A DNA stretch of 64,000 bases from Roseburia sp. AM59-24XD. Its GTDB lineage: Bacteria; Bacillota; Clostridia; Lachnospirales; Lachnospiraceae. Shown piece by piece: positions 27,776-37,712 of this stretch. Made by a program: the position numbers and the translations under genes. The stretch spans positions 68,270 to 132,269 of the forward strand of contig NZ_QUET01000006.1 of NCBI RefSeq assembly GCF_003478445.1, read 5' to 3'. Positions within the stretch are counted from its first letter, which is position 1; each line of letters starts with the position of its first letter. The notes below the pieces were generated by a model. It searched no databases. It was not told the origin of the DNA and was given only the letters and a program-made list of their open reading frames with translations.

Positions 27776-27954
27776 TAAAAAAAGTGGATAAGCAAAGCTC
27801 TATCCACTGATCCTATCACAAACCCCAAACCGGAGACTGATGTCATTATTTAACCCGAGTCACGCTCTGTGCTAAGGTGAGAGTGGATTTCTCTGCTTTG
27901 TTGTTATATTCTCCGCTGTACATCGGCTGCATCACAGCACATTTACTGCACAAC
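27776..27954 (-). promoter_or_regulatory. L20-type leader with attenuator terminator before infC
   Basis: The leader runs from the predicted start near 27954 to the infC ribosome site. It ends in an intrinsic terminator: AGTGGATA/TATCCACT (27783-27790 and 27801-27808) followed by TTTTTTT, placed directly before GGAGG. In Bacillus, L20 binding to such a leader favours termination of infC-rpmI-rplT. The upstream part contains 'GTCTCCGGTTTGGGGTTTG', probably part of the protein-binding fold. Assignment to the L20 leader family is by position and layout. Confidence 0.8.
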
Positions 27955-27961
27955 AAAAATC

Positions 27962-27990
27962 ATGTTATCATATGTTTTTTTATTTGTCAA
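27962..27990 (-). promoter_or_regulatory. Promoter of infC-rpmI-rplT
   Basis: On the minus strand a consensus TTGACA (27985-27990) and TAACAT (27962-27967) are 17 bases apart, with TG one base before the -10 (extended -10). The -35 box overlaps the last codons of the upstream coiled-coil gene. Confidence 0.75.
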
Positions 27991-29191
27991 GCACTTCTTC
28001 CACAATTTCCGAACCGTTTTCACTGCTTCCAGCCACTTCACGGATCTGCTTTTCATAATCCTCTTTGACTTCGGTGTTATAACGGATCTGCTCACGCAGC
28101 TTCTGCCGTCTCTGATTCAGGTCATGACGGATTTCCACCATCTCGCGGTCATCTAAGATTGCGTAGGTCTGCACCAGCCATACCTCGGTGTCGGAAACCT
28201 CATGGCGGTCAAGCTGCTGCTGCAATGCATCATTACTCTTAGAAAGCTGCTCGGTGTTTTCCCGGAATCTCCGCTCGTATTCCTTCGCCTTACAGTATTC
28301 CCCCCAGAGTTCTTCAAAATCAGCAGCATTTTTCACACCAAACTTTTCACGGTTATAATCAAGCACACTGACATTGTTGACATACTTGATCTTCGTCCTG
28401 TTCAACAGCTCCACTGCCTTGTTATATTTTTTCTCGGACAATGTGATCTCATACCGGTTCTTGTTAGACTCAGTAAAGATCACAACCGCAGATACCGCCG
28501 CAAGTGCCAGTGTTCCAATATACGGATAGGTCATATTGCTGTCCAGATTAAAGTACAGCAGTATAAACAGCACGATCAGCGAGCCGATCAGACCGGAAAT
28601 ACCCTTGGCAAGCTTTTTTAAAAAGTCCTGTCTCCCGGCAATCTCTCTCTGATTCTCCTTAATATATGCCTTTTCTGCCTCGAGATGCTTCATATCACTG
28701 TCGATCGCCTTCTGGTACATCTCATTCTCATACATTTTCTTGATCTCATCGATCAGCTCGTCCTGATACCGGTCAAACCGCCGCATCTGACGCTCTGTGA
28801 TCGTGAGTGTCCGGTTCTTATATTGATTTCTCTCCTGCAGCAGACGCTGGATCCGTTTGCAAAGCTCGAGCAGTTTTTCTCTTTCTTCACCTGCAATCCG
28901 GTCAATCTTCTGAATGTCCGTCAGGTATTCCGTCACCTGCCCGTATTCTGCGCGGGCAATCTCTGTCTGCCGCTCACATTCCCGGATCGACTCGAGACAG
29001 GCCTGTACGAAGCGCTTCTGCTCCGCTTTCCCCTTTGGAACCACACGCTCTGCCGCAAGCTCTTTCTCAGAAAGACGTTTCTCTTCTCCAGTCATCTCTT
29101 CTGCCACTTCCTGCGAAAGGTTCTGCTCCTGTGCATTCTCCTCCGCCCGGAGACTATTTTGCTTTTTCTTTTTCCGATGCCAAAATGCCAT
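27980..29191 (-). CDS. Coiled-coil membrane protein of unknown function
   Basis: A 403-residue protein that is highly charged and helical. A coiled coil fills about residues 55-200, two adjacent membrane helices follow ('GISGLIGSLIVLFILLYF' near 205-222 and 'YIGTLALAAVSAVVIFTE' near 230-247), and a second coiled coil fills about 255-390. No family was recognised. It is last of four minus-strand genes (34918 to 27980) of unknown function, 22 bases after the TPR gene, suggesting it anchors that system to the membrane. Confidence 0.7.
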   Translation of the reverse strand: MAFWHRKKKKQNSLRAEENAQEQNLSQEVAEEMTGEEKRLSEKELAAERVVPKGKAEQKRFVQACLESIRECERQTEIARAEYGQVTEYLTDIQKIDRIAGEEREKLLELCKRIQRLLQERNQYKNRTLTITERQMRRFDRYQDELIDEIKKMYENEMYQKAIDSDMKHLEAEKAYIKENQREIAGRQDFLKKLAKGISGLIGSLIVLFILLYFNLDSNMTYPYIGTLALAAVSAVVIFTESNKNRYEITLSEKKYNKAVELLNRTKIKYVNNVSVLDYNREKFGVKNAADFEELWGEYCKAKEYERRFRENTEQLSKSNDALQQQLDRHEVSDTEVWLVQTYAILDDREMVEIRHDLNQRRQKLREQIRYNTEVKEDYEKQIREVAGSSENGSEIVEEVLDK

Positions 29192-29213
29192 CTGTGATAA
29201 CCCCTCTTTCTAC

Positions 29214-30048
29214 CTATGAAAGCATGCTTTTGCGGTACTCGTCTTTCCACTGAAATACCAGCTCAGCTGCCTGCTTCCGATAAGCTTCATCGCCCTGTTC
29301 CTTCATCCGCCGTATCCTTCGCACCACACGGCACTCTCTGCTGTCCACACTCTGTCTGAGTGCCTCCTCATACTGTGCCTCCATGAGGTCTGCTGTTCTC
29401 TTGTCACCCCAAGCTCCTGAATGCGTTTCTGATATTCTTCAGTCCGCCCCGAAAGCTTGAGGCAGTAAAGACAGGATTCCAGTGCCTTCTGGTCATTGAC
29501 ATATTCGTAGGATTTCTGGAATGCCTGCGCCGCCTGGCGGTATTCTCCCATGCCTGCCGCCGCTGTTCCCAGCCGGTAATACAGATCTGCATACTCCCCG
29601 GACTGCGCATTTAACATATCCGGCTTTTCAGGATACGCTCATACTCCTGTCTTGCCCGCTCGAGACTGCCGCTTTTCAAATAGGTGTCCGCCTTGATCTT
29701 CTGTCTTCCCCTCATCGGCACATTCTGTGTCTGATCCATAATGACGATCAACTCATTGATCTCACTCTCCGTATAATAATCGCAGCTGCAGCACAGCGTA
29801 ACAACAATATCCTTGAGATTATTGTGATCCTCCCGCATACGGTCAAGCTTATCGGCGGTCTCCTCCATGCCAAGCTCCCCTCGGATCCAGTCCGCGAACC
29901 CCCGGTCAAAGACCTCCTCCTGCATCATATAAATATTATTTCTAATGTAATAGCAGACCTCCTCGATGGAATACACCTTCGTCTTCGTCATCGGAAAACA
30001 GTAGGGATTCTTCGCAATGACACTGCTGCATAATATTAACTTTCCCAT
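29214..30048 (-). CDS. TPR-containing protein of unknown function (two one-base frameshifts)
   Basis: Starts 'MGKLILCSSVIAKNPYCFPM', with GGAGG six bases upstream. TPR-like helices occupy the second half ('DLYYRLGTAAAGMGEYRQAA', 'AFQKSYEYVNDQKALESCLY'). The frame breaks twice: in an A-run at 29625-29628 (restoring 'RILKKPDMLNAQ') and in a G-run at 29407-29410 (restoring 'QELGGDKRTADLMEAQYEEA'). With both restored the protein has 278 residues and ends at the TAG at 29214. It lies 13 bases after the actin/Hsp70-fold gene. Confidence 0.75.
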
Positions 30049-30061
30049 GAAATTCCTCCAA

Positions 30062-31330
30062 TCACAGACTGAGATAACGTTCCCAGATACGATTGCTGGA
30101 CGGACAATACTCTCCAAAGCCATTATCCTTCAGCGTCACAATGCAGTGAGAAGCATCGGCAAATCGAAGCCTCAGCGTAAAACGCGTCATTTTATTTGGA
30201 CGCTCGTCAAAGCCCTCCAGCGATAACAGATGTACCGTTGTCTCTCTTCGAAGCACATTCTGTATCGTCAGCTGCAGCTCCTCCTCGTCATCCGTAATAA
30301 AATCCACACTGACATCTACATCCTTCCACGGAACTCCTGCTCTGACCAGAGGCAGTTCCTGCATTTTGGCATCCTTATAGACCCGCAGGGAAATGCCGGT
30401 GTGGATCATCTCCTGATCCAGAAACAGAAAATCGCTCATCACACCTTCCCCGGCAAACTCCCTCGCCGCAATGCAGGCACCCTTTGTAAACAGATTTCCA
30501 CCACGAAAAACACGTCTGCCGGTACACAGCTGGCTTAATGCGGTATTGGCCCATTCTCCCTGAAAACCCTCCCCGGTCACATAGATCGTGGAGATCATCT
30601 GCTTATGCATCTGTGTGTTGGCAAGATTGACAAACGCATATTCCATCTTGAAGCTGCTGTCATGCTCCATCATATCCCAGTTCAAATTCTGGCTGAGATC
30701 GATCTTTTTGACGCCGACAATATACGGAATATTTCTGCGGTCAATATGGATCTGCGAATAAAACAGACCGTCCCTGCCAAACTCAAACAACGCCACATCA
30801 TTGAGCCACAGCTCTTTCTTCTGGCTGAGTGCATAATACATATAACTCTGCTGGTGCAGCTGAATCACATAGCGTTCCTCGCCGATCCCGATCCTGTTCA
30901 ATGCCCCCTTGAGCGCATTCACCAGATTGTCCGTTTTATCGGACACTGAGATGACCAGCTTACGGATCGTCTCACTCGGAAAATATTCCTTCAGGCAGCT
31001 TAACAGCTTGACAAAAAAACGCACCAGTGCATCGACCGGTTCAAGCTCCATATCTCCTGCCGTGACCTTGTTCTTCTCGGAGATCTGTTTTAACATGTCC
31101 CGAAAAAGGTACACCTCTTCGCGCTCTGCTGCCATCAGTGCCTCTGTTCCAAACAGCCACTCTTTCTTGACCGGCTGCCAGGATAAAACGGTTGGGCATT
31201 CATATTCTCTCTCTCTTCCAACCAGACGCCCTGCCGGTATCACCTTGTCAATATCCCGTCGATAGCAGGACAACTGTGTGAAATCATTACTCAGATCAAC
31301 TCCTACCAGTAATTTTCTATCTTCGGTCAT
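30062..31330 (-). CDS. Actin/Hsp70-fold ATPase-like protein (DUF5716-like)
   Basis: A 422-residue protein with Hsp70/actin superfamily hallmarks: phosphate-1-like 'LLVGVDLSNDFTQLS' at residues 8-22, phosphate-2-like 'VALFEFGRDGLFYSQI' near 175-190, and an adenosine-motif-like 'IYVTGEGFQGEWAN' near 250. The C-terminal ~120 residues form a separate beta-rich domain. From memory it matches DUF5716, which accompanies DUF5717 in Lachnospiraceae. Its start overlaps the end of the 1200-residue gene by 14 bases, so their translation is coupled. Substrate or polymer unknown. Confidence 0.75.
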   Translation of the reverse strand: MTEDRKLLVGVDLSNDFTQLSCYRRDIDKVIPAGRLVGREREYECPTVLSWQPVKKEWLFGTEALMAAEREEVYLFRDMLKQISEKNKVTAGDMELEPVDALVRFFVKLLSCLKEYFPSETIRKLVISVSDKTDNLVNALKGALNRIGIGEERYVIQLHQQSYMYYALSQKKELWLNDVALFEFGRDGLFYSQIHIDRRNIPYIVGVKKIDLSQNLNWDMMEHDSSFKMEYAFVNLANTQMHKQMISTIYVTGEGFQGEWANTALSQLCTGRRVFRGGNLFTKGACIAAREFAGEGVMSDFLFLDQEMIHTGISLRVYKDAKMQELPLVRAGVPWKDVDVSVDFITDDEEELQLTIQNVLRRETTVHLLSLEGFDERPNKMTRFTLRLRFADASHCIVTLKDNGFGEYCPSSNRIWERYLSL

Positions 31331-34300
31331 TTATTCCTCTGCCTCCATCATCCGGTTTCATCAATAGCTTTACGATCGCCCGTTTCTCTGCATACTCCTG
31401 CATCAGATCCAACAGTTCCTCATCTCCGGTATTCTGTCTGGAAAGCATATTGTTTAACATACGGTAACCATTGATGCCTTCCTCTTCACCCATCTGATCC
31501 ACATAATTTAAGCAGACAGGCTCCGTGCATTTCTCGTTGCCGTCCTCATCAATCTCCAGCACCTGATACTCTACTGTCTCATCCTGAAACAGGATAAAGC
31601 CGCGGACACGGATTCCTTCAAACACATCCGGCATCACCTCCGTCACCGTCGGCTGATGCTGTCCGTCCACAATATAGGTGTACCGGATTTTCACCTCATG
31701 CGCCGGATCTGCCGTATATTCTACATACTGCTCCTTTAGCAGGGTATCCGGCAGGACAAGCTTATCCTTAAACTTCTGAAAATAAGGAAGAATAATATTC
31801 TTTTCGTAGAGCTGATGCAGATTGTAATCCACAAACACAGCCTCCGAGCCGGCAAGCATACCATGATCCGACAAATGCTTCAGCACTGCCAGCAGACACG
31901 GCCGGTTCTCCTCGACCTGCACATGTTGGTAGAAGGAAGCGAAAATCTCCTCCGGCAGCGTTTCTCCTTGCACCAGATAGCGATATGCCGCTCTCTTCAA
32001 AAAAGCACGGATCAGCTCCTGTTAAAACCGTTCTCCTCATAGGAAAAGAATACCTGATACGCCTCCGGAACCATCTGATCCGTAAATAGGATCTGTGCCA
32101 GAAGTCTCTCTGACAATATCTGGATATCAATCCCGAACTCCCGGCAGGCATTCCAGATCTGCACCATCTCCGGAATCGTCCCGCTGTAATGATCGCACAG
32201 ATACATCAATACCGGCTTGTCAAATTCTCCGGCACGAAAAATGTACCACGCAAGCTTCGTGAGTGTGACATCCTCACCGGCACCGACAAAGGCATGACCG
32301 GCGATCTTGAGCACACGTTTCGGATCCATACCTTCCCAGCCAAACATCATAAGACCTTCCATGCCTTTTTCATACTTATGACGCACCGCACAATACTCGA
32401 TAAATTTGCCACGGTCTCTCGACAGAACCTGTTCCCAGTCCATATGCTCCAGTTCCCGGTCCAGAAGCTCCCCCTGAAAATTATCAAAATAATATTGCAT
32501 TTGTATGGCAAACAGGGATCTCTTCCATTCCGGTTCCAGCCCCGCAATCCCAAGGATCCGTCTGCGCATTCCGGCAATATCCTCTCCGGTGCGGTTTTCA
32601 CTGACCGCTTTTTCGTACAGATGCAGGAGCACACGCACATTATCTCCGACATACGGAAGGCATTTTACGATCAAATGATCCAGATGCACCATGCGGTGTA
32701 CCGTATAACCGATCGAGGAGGAATAACGCCTTCCAAGCCGATCCGTCAGGAATATCTGCGGCTGTGCCGTAAACACCGCGATCATCGCTCTGCCATTGAC
32801 AAAGGCAGCCGTCTCCTCCTGCTGAAGCTGGCGATGACGTACAACGACGCCTGCGATATGCGGATCATCACAGCGGATCTCTCTGGCAAAAAGAATTGCC
32901 GGTAATGCAGCAGCAAGCTGCTCATCCACATCCTCCTCGCCGATAAATTCCTCATAGATCACCGCCAGATGATCATTGAGCCTTCCCTGCAAAAGCTGCT
33001 CTCTGGCAAACTTTTTCATCGTATCGCAATAGTGATCGTAGGTCGACTTATCGCGGTCCTTATGGCGGATCACATAGGCATAAAGCATCGCCTTCTTAGT
33101 CGCATTCAGTTGATTATTATAAGAAAAATAAAGCAATATGCGGTTCGGAAGCACCATATCCGGCGTCTCCTGAAGTGCATAAATATAATTTTCATAAAGA
33201 TCGGTGATCTTTAAGTTGTGTTCGATTCCCAGAAGGTACCATTTGACATTCTCCGCAGATGCTCTGCGCTCCCGCATCAGAAGCTGGCAGATCATCGTCA
33301 GCAGATCATCCGATGGCTGCTCCTCATACATCCGGTACATATCCTGCAGCATGACCCCGGAGAAATCTCTCGTCCGGCTGATCAGATAGGCATAGCGGAA
33401 CTTTAATTCTTCCTCCAGCATACGGTTTGCAAGTCCCCAGTGAAATACCTGCGCCCTGGCATCGGACAACTCCAGTACAAGCTCCGGCGTACTGTTATAA
33501 AGACGGCACAGCTCCAGATACATCAGCGGACTGTGGCAGCCTGCCTCTATCTGCTCTAACACCGCCTCCTGCCGCTTCACGGAAATCTGATACCGTTCAT
33601 CCATCTGCAATAAAAACCACAGGATCAACCAATGATGGGACTGCGTCCGATAGCATTCCCGGATCTGTTCCAGCGCCCCTGCTCTTTGTGCCGCCTCCGG
33701 CTTCCACAGATACATCAGATAATAATAAGAACAGTATAAGAGCGGCTCCTGATTTCGGATTTCTATAAGATTTCCCTCTAACTGGGACATTTCCAGATGA
33801 AAGATTTCCTCCATGCCGTTAAGAAGTGCCAGATGGATCCGAAACACTCTGGCAAGCCAGCCGTATTTATCTCTGTCATGCTCCGGCTGATCCTGCTCAG
33901 ACTGAGCAAGGCTGCCGACATTCTTTTCGACGGATGTGGCATAATCCTTTTCGGATAATTTTCCTGCCTGATAATAGACAAAGCTTTGATACAGGCTGCT
34001 GACCGCCTTCTGCTGCGTAATCTTCTCTCTGCGCTCCTCGTCCGACATGCAGTACCGGCGTGCGATCACCCTGATCTCCAGCGTCTGTCGGGCACTGCTG
34101 ATCGTGATGCGCGCAAAATTGTGTCCGATCGACATGCAATCCGGATTGATCACAAACGGCAGCTCATAGACGTCCCCGGCAAAGTCTGTCGTACGGACAC
34201 AGGAACGGTCAAAACGCACAAATGCCGCATCCGACTTTACCTCATATTCACCGTAACCCCAGGTGTCCCTGCGAAGTACAAGCTTGTCCGCAAATACTTT

Positions 34301-34918
34301 CTCGCAGTTCGGGTACTGCAGCTCCCTCTTCTCCACCGTAAGCTGTACCGGTGTTTTCTTATGCGCAGCGATCAGAAACTCCTCTAATGCCATGCTTTTG
34401 TCGTTGCCCTTCATGAGACCGTGGTAGCGCTCCAGATATGTCTCCTTATTCTGCAGAAAGATCCTTGCAAAGGACGGACTCTGAAAAAGGCGGAGTGCCT
34501 CCACATAATGGCTGCGCACCAGCTCCGTAAACTGATTCAGATCGCGGATACGCCCCGCAGAGGTATCACATGCAGGTACGGCAACGTTCACGGTAAATGC
34601 AAGCTCTGCCACGCCGCAGTCCGAAAGGATGCGGATCCTTCCGTGGATCACATCTCCCGGCTCACAACAGGTTCCCCGGAAGGCGAAAGAGATTTCATTG
34701 TCCGTCCCCTGAAATGCTTCCTTTTCCAGTATCATACTTCCACAATCCGTGCAGACGATCCCCTTCATGCTGCGTCCCGCACTATTGGAAACCCGGAAGC
34801 TTCCCTGCGCGATCTCACCGGCATCCACAGACACAGAAAGTGCAGAAGGCGTCATAATCACCTCCGGCATATGATATTCAAATATTCCCTTTGCATACTG
34901 ATCGATCTTCTCTTTCAT
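31317..34918 (-). CDS. Giant protein of unknown function (DUF5717-like; one-base frameshift)
   Basis: About 1200 residues once one base is restored in the short G-run at 32018-32019, which joins 'YEENGFNR' to 'ELIRAFLKRAAYRYLVQ'. The N-terminal 300 residues look beta-rich ('LSVSVDAGEIAQGSFRVSNS', like an Ig or PapD-type fold). The middle and end are rich in helices with a solenoid look. No membrane segment or enzymatic motif was found. From memory this is DUF5717, seen beside DUF5716. First gene of the four-gene operon; no clear promoter was placed. Confidence 0.75.
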
Positions 34919-35013
34919 GCTGCCTCCCGTAGCTTACTTGCATACCAAGCATAATTATAAAAATTATACCATTTTGGCAGGGAGCATTTCAAGGGTAATG
35001 TCTTGAAAAAGGA

Positions 35014-35044
35014 CAAAAAGGTCTCCGGCTGCTGCCGAAGACCC
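35014..35044 (-). terminator. Terminator downstream of rfbC
   Basis: On the minus strand GGTCTTCGGC-AGCA-GCCGGAGACC followed by TTTTTG; 85 bases past the rfbC stop and before the promoter region of the next gene. Confidence 0.85.
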
Positions 35045-35128
35045 TGATGATACAAGCTATAAAATTGTGTTGCGATACGGATGCAATCATATGCATCATT
35101 CCATATCCGAAAAACATCGTCCGAGGGA

Positions 35129-35692
35129 TCAATAATCTAATGCGATATCCTCTGAAAATACCGGATGCTTTCCATCCTTCTCGGAAATATTCGGAACGAC
35201 TCCCTCCGGAATCGGCCACTCTACACCGATCGTCTCATCATTCCACATAATGCCTGCCTCGGAAGAAGGATCATAAAAGTCCGTACACTTATATGCAAAC
35301 TCTGCTGTATCAGACAATACATAGAAGCCGTGAGCAAAGCCTTCCGGAATATAGAACATGTTCTTCTTCTCTGCGGTCAGTGTCACACCGAACCACTTGC
35401 CGTATGTCTTGGAGCCGCGACGGATATCCACTGCCACATCAAAAACCTCACCGCTGAGCACACGGACCAGCTTGCCCTGTGTATGGTTCTTCTGATAATG
35501 AAGACCACGAAGCACGCCCTTTGTTGAGCTGGACTGATTGTCCTGTACAAATACCATATCAAGACCAGCTTCCTTAAATGCATTGTAATTATATGTCTCC
35601 ATGAAGTATCCGCGGTTATCACCAAATACCTTTGGCTGGATCAGATAAAGACCCTCGATCTCACCGCATTTTTCAAATGTAAAATTCCCCAT
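35129..35692 (-). CDS. rfbC: dTDP-4-dehydrorhamnose 3,5-epimerase
   Basis: A 187-residue RmlC-type cupin making dTDP-4-keto-L-rhamnose for surface polysaccharide. 'FVQDNQSSSTKGVLRGLHYQ' carries the catalytic His region, 'VRVLSGEVFDVAVDIRRGS' the cupin core, and 'IPEGFAHGFYVLSDTAEFAY' the second conserved loop. ATG at 35692 is chosen over an in-frame GTG three codons earlier. The rest of the rhamnose pathway is not adjacent; it has its own promoter and terminator. Confidence 0.96.
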   Translation of the reverse strand: MGNFTFEKCGEIEGLYLIQPKVFGDNRGYFMETYNYNAFKEAGLDMVFVQDNQSSSTKGVLRGLHYQKNHTQGKLVRVLSGEVFDVAVDIRRGSKTYGKWFGVTLTAEKKNMFYIPEGFAHGFYVLSDTAEFAYKCTDFYDPSSEAGIMWNDETIGVEWPIPEGVVPNISEKDGKHPVFSEDIALDY

Positions 35693-35734
35693 TGTTCTCA
35701 CCTTTCTTGGTTTTCTCTTGTTTTTCTGTGGCTC

Positions 35735-35763
35735 ATTATACCACTACGGCACTTACTTCGCAA
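35735..35763 (-). promoter_or_regulatory. Promoter of rfbC
   Basis: TTGCGA (35758-35763) and a consensus TATAAT (35735-35740) are 17 bases apart on the minus strand, with an extended TGG before the -10. The -35 overlaps the stop codon of the MerR-like gene. Confidence 0.75.
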
Positions 35764-36589
35764 ATAATTTTTTCCTCTTCGCCTTTTTTCGTTCTTTTCG
35801 CCGCTCCCTGTGGCAAAACTGCGTCACATCCCCCGTATTTTCCTGTGCGGCTGCAATCTCCTTCGCCGCCATTGAAGCATCCCCGTTTTCAGGCTGCATC
35901 TGTCCGCCGGAAACGTTTTCTTCCTGTTCCCCCTTGACCTGCTGTAAAATTTCCTTCAGAAGATGAATCTGTTTTTCCTGCAATTCCTCCTTCTGCATCA
36001 GAAGATAATTCATCTCCTTCTGCATCCGCACGGAAACCTCCTCACAGATCCGCCGTTCGGACTCCCTGCCGACCTCCTCGACCGAGGACCGGATCATCTG
36101 GCGAAGCATTGTCTCAAACTGGCGAAGACGCTCTAATGAAGCCGCCTGCGTCTGTCCATAACGGCTCTGCACCGGCTCCTTCTCCCGGCTCTGCTCCAGT
36201 TCATAGCTTTTCTCCTGCCATGTTTTCTGCCGCTTCTCATAACGGTCCCTGGCATGTTCGATCGAGGTGACGGATCCTCTGGCATGCTCCATTGCCTCCC
36301 GAAGCACCTCCCCATTCAGCTCCTCCCGAAGCTGATACAGCATCTGCGGATCCATATTCTCCACCCGTTCCAGATCCGGCAGAAGCTTTTTGATCGCCTT
36401 AAGCTGAAAACCCTGCTCCTTTAAATCCTTCACAGTCCGTAACAGTTTGATCTCCGAATCCCTGTAAAAGCGATGTCCGAGTTCATTGCGCGGGATCGGC
36501 AGTTCCAGTTCCTCCTCCCAGTACCGCAGAACGTGATTTTCCACCTCCAGCATTTTTGATGCATCCGATATCATATATCCCTTTTCCAT
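35753..36589 (-). CDS. MerR-like DNA-binding regulator with long coiled-coil tail
   Basis: A 278-residue protein. The N-terminal 70 residues are a MerR-type winged helix ('MISDASKMLEVENHVLRYWE', 'LGHRFYRDSEIKLLRTVKDL', 'GFQLKAIKKLL'). The rest is mostly charged coiled coil ('EKEMNYLLMQKEELQEKQIH' region) ending in a basic tail 'ERRKERKKAKRKKLFAK'. No ligand-binding cysteines are seen, so the signal is unknown. ATG at 36589 has GGAGG six bases upstream. It follows the membrane protein at 36610-37410 closely. Confidence 0.8.
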   Translation of the reverse strand: MEKGYMISDASKMLEVENHVLRYWEEELELPIPRNELGHRFYRDSEIKLLRTVKDLKEQGFQLKAIKKLLPDLERVENMDPQMLYQLREELNGEVLREAMEHARGSVTSIEHARDRYEKRQKTWQEKSYELEQSREKEPVQSRYGQTQAASLERLRQFETMLRQMIRSSVEEVGRESERRICEEVSVRMQKEMNYLLMQKEELQEKQIHLLKEILQQVKGEQEENVSGGQMQPENGDASMAAKEIAAAQENTGDVTQFCHRERRKERKKAKRKKLFAK

Positions 36590-36609
36590 GTCCATCCTCC
36601 ATTTTCATT

Positions 36610-37410
36610 CTACATATATTCTTCTAATATCTCCTCAAACAGCCGCGCCTTTTCCGCCGCTGTCTGTTCGGATAATGCATTCTGTTTTCCGGCGATATCC
36701 CGGTCAAGCTTCATTTCCTCCCGGAAGGTTTCCAAAAGCTCCTTTAACTGATTGAGTGCGGAAAGCTTTGCCGCAGCCCCCTCGCCGTTTCCTTCCTCCA
36801 GAGCCGCAGCGGTGGCGGCAGCATCCTGCGTATCCTCAAAATATTCCCTGCGATACTGCTTCGTTGCCTCCTGATTGAAATATTCGTTTTCCAGACGAGC
36901 CCTCATTGTATTTTCCATGTAATCGATCAACTGGATCCGGAACACCCGCAGACATTTGTGGGTATCAAAAAACAGCTCCGATGCTCCCTGCACGCACAAA
37001 AGCAGGAGACTCACAAGCCCCGTCACCCAGAACCATTCTGCCGTCATCCCATAATATCCCGCCAGAAAACAGGAAAGCCCCGTTCCCGCCAGAAGCAGAC
37101 CCGAAAAATAGTAGCCGGTGTTTTCCCAGGTCTGCAGGGAAAGCCCCAAAAACCGGTAATGATACAGGTAACGGTCCACAAAATTCTCCACATTATGTAC
37201 ACTGATATGCAGCTTATAATACGCTTCAAACTTTGACATCATTGCTTTCATCCAACGGTTTCTCGTTGTCCCCATCTGATTGGAATCCCATAGCAGCTTA
37301 TGAAACATTCCGTAGCTTACTGCCTTCATCAGAACCGCAAATGCACAGATTCCCATCAGAACAAATAACACATTGTAATTTTCCAGTTGTGCCTTCATAT
37401 CCATCCTCAT
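36610..37410 (-). CDS. Membrane protein of unknown function
   Basis: A 266-residue protein with an N-terminal helix ('YNVLFVLMGICAFAVLMKAV'), then 'WDSNQMGTTRNRWMKAMMSK' on one side, two to three further helices around residues 90-145, and a charged C-terminal half. Family unrecognised; the layout suggests a component of an export or envelope apparatus but this is guesswork. ATG at 37410 has GGGAGG five bases before it. Twenty bases separate it from the MerR-like gene. Confidence 0.7.
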   Translation of the reverse strand: MRMDMKAQLENYNVLFVLMGICAFAVLMKAVSYGMFHKLLWDSNQMGTTRNRWMKAMMSKFEAYYKLHISVHNVENFVDRYLYHYRFLGLSLQTWENTGYYFSGLLLAGTGLSCFLAGYYGMTAEWFWVTGLVSLLLLCVQGASELFFDTHKCLRVFRIQLIDYMENTMRARLENEYFNQEATKQYRREYFEDTQDAAATAAALEEGNGEGAAAKLSALNQLKELLETFREEMKLDRDIAGKQNALSEQTAAEKARLFEEILEEYM

Positions 37411-37712
37411 TCTTTCCTCCCTTTTTCTCGATGAAATAACCAGCTTCACCCGCCTGTCACAAAAAATAATTTACGGTATTTTCTTTAACAGGAGATTCAA
37501 ACTGTTTCTTTCATGATAGCGGCAGGAGACGGTTCTGAACAGACGGCATCGCTTGTCATTTTCATGTTTCTTTCGACAAAATGTGATTCCGACATCTTTT
37601 TTTCATGTTTCTATGGTAAAATGTATAATATAGAGATTGTGGAAATTGCCCGGCAATGGAGCAATCCGTAACATCACTTGGAATATCATATTTTACAGAA
37701 AGGGGGCTCTTT
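37411..37712. promoter_or_regulatory. Divergent intergenic region with duplicated operator-like sequence
   Basis: Separates the minus-strand membrane gene from the plus-strand protease. TATAAT at 37624-37629 is the likely -10 of the protease. Upstream, TTTTCATGTTTCT-N5/6-AAAATGT occurs twice, starting at 37559 and 37600 (41 bases apart); the second copy overlaps the -10 region. No c-di-GMP-type leader was recognised between the promoter and the start. Confidence 0.55.

Noticed and set aside
37620-37712. c-di-GMP riboswitch before the secreted protease
   Set aside because: The leader is too short and lacks the conserved GEMM core; only a small ATTGCC/GGCAAT hairpin is present.
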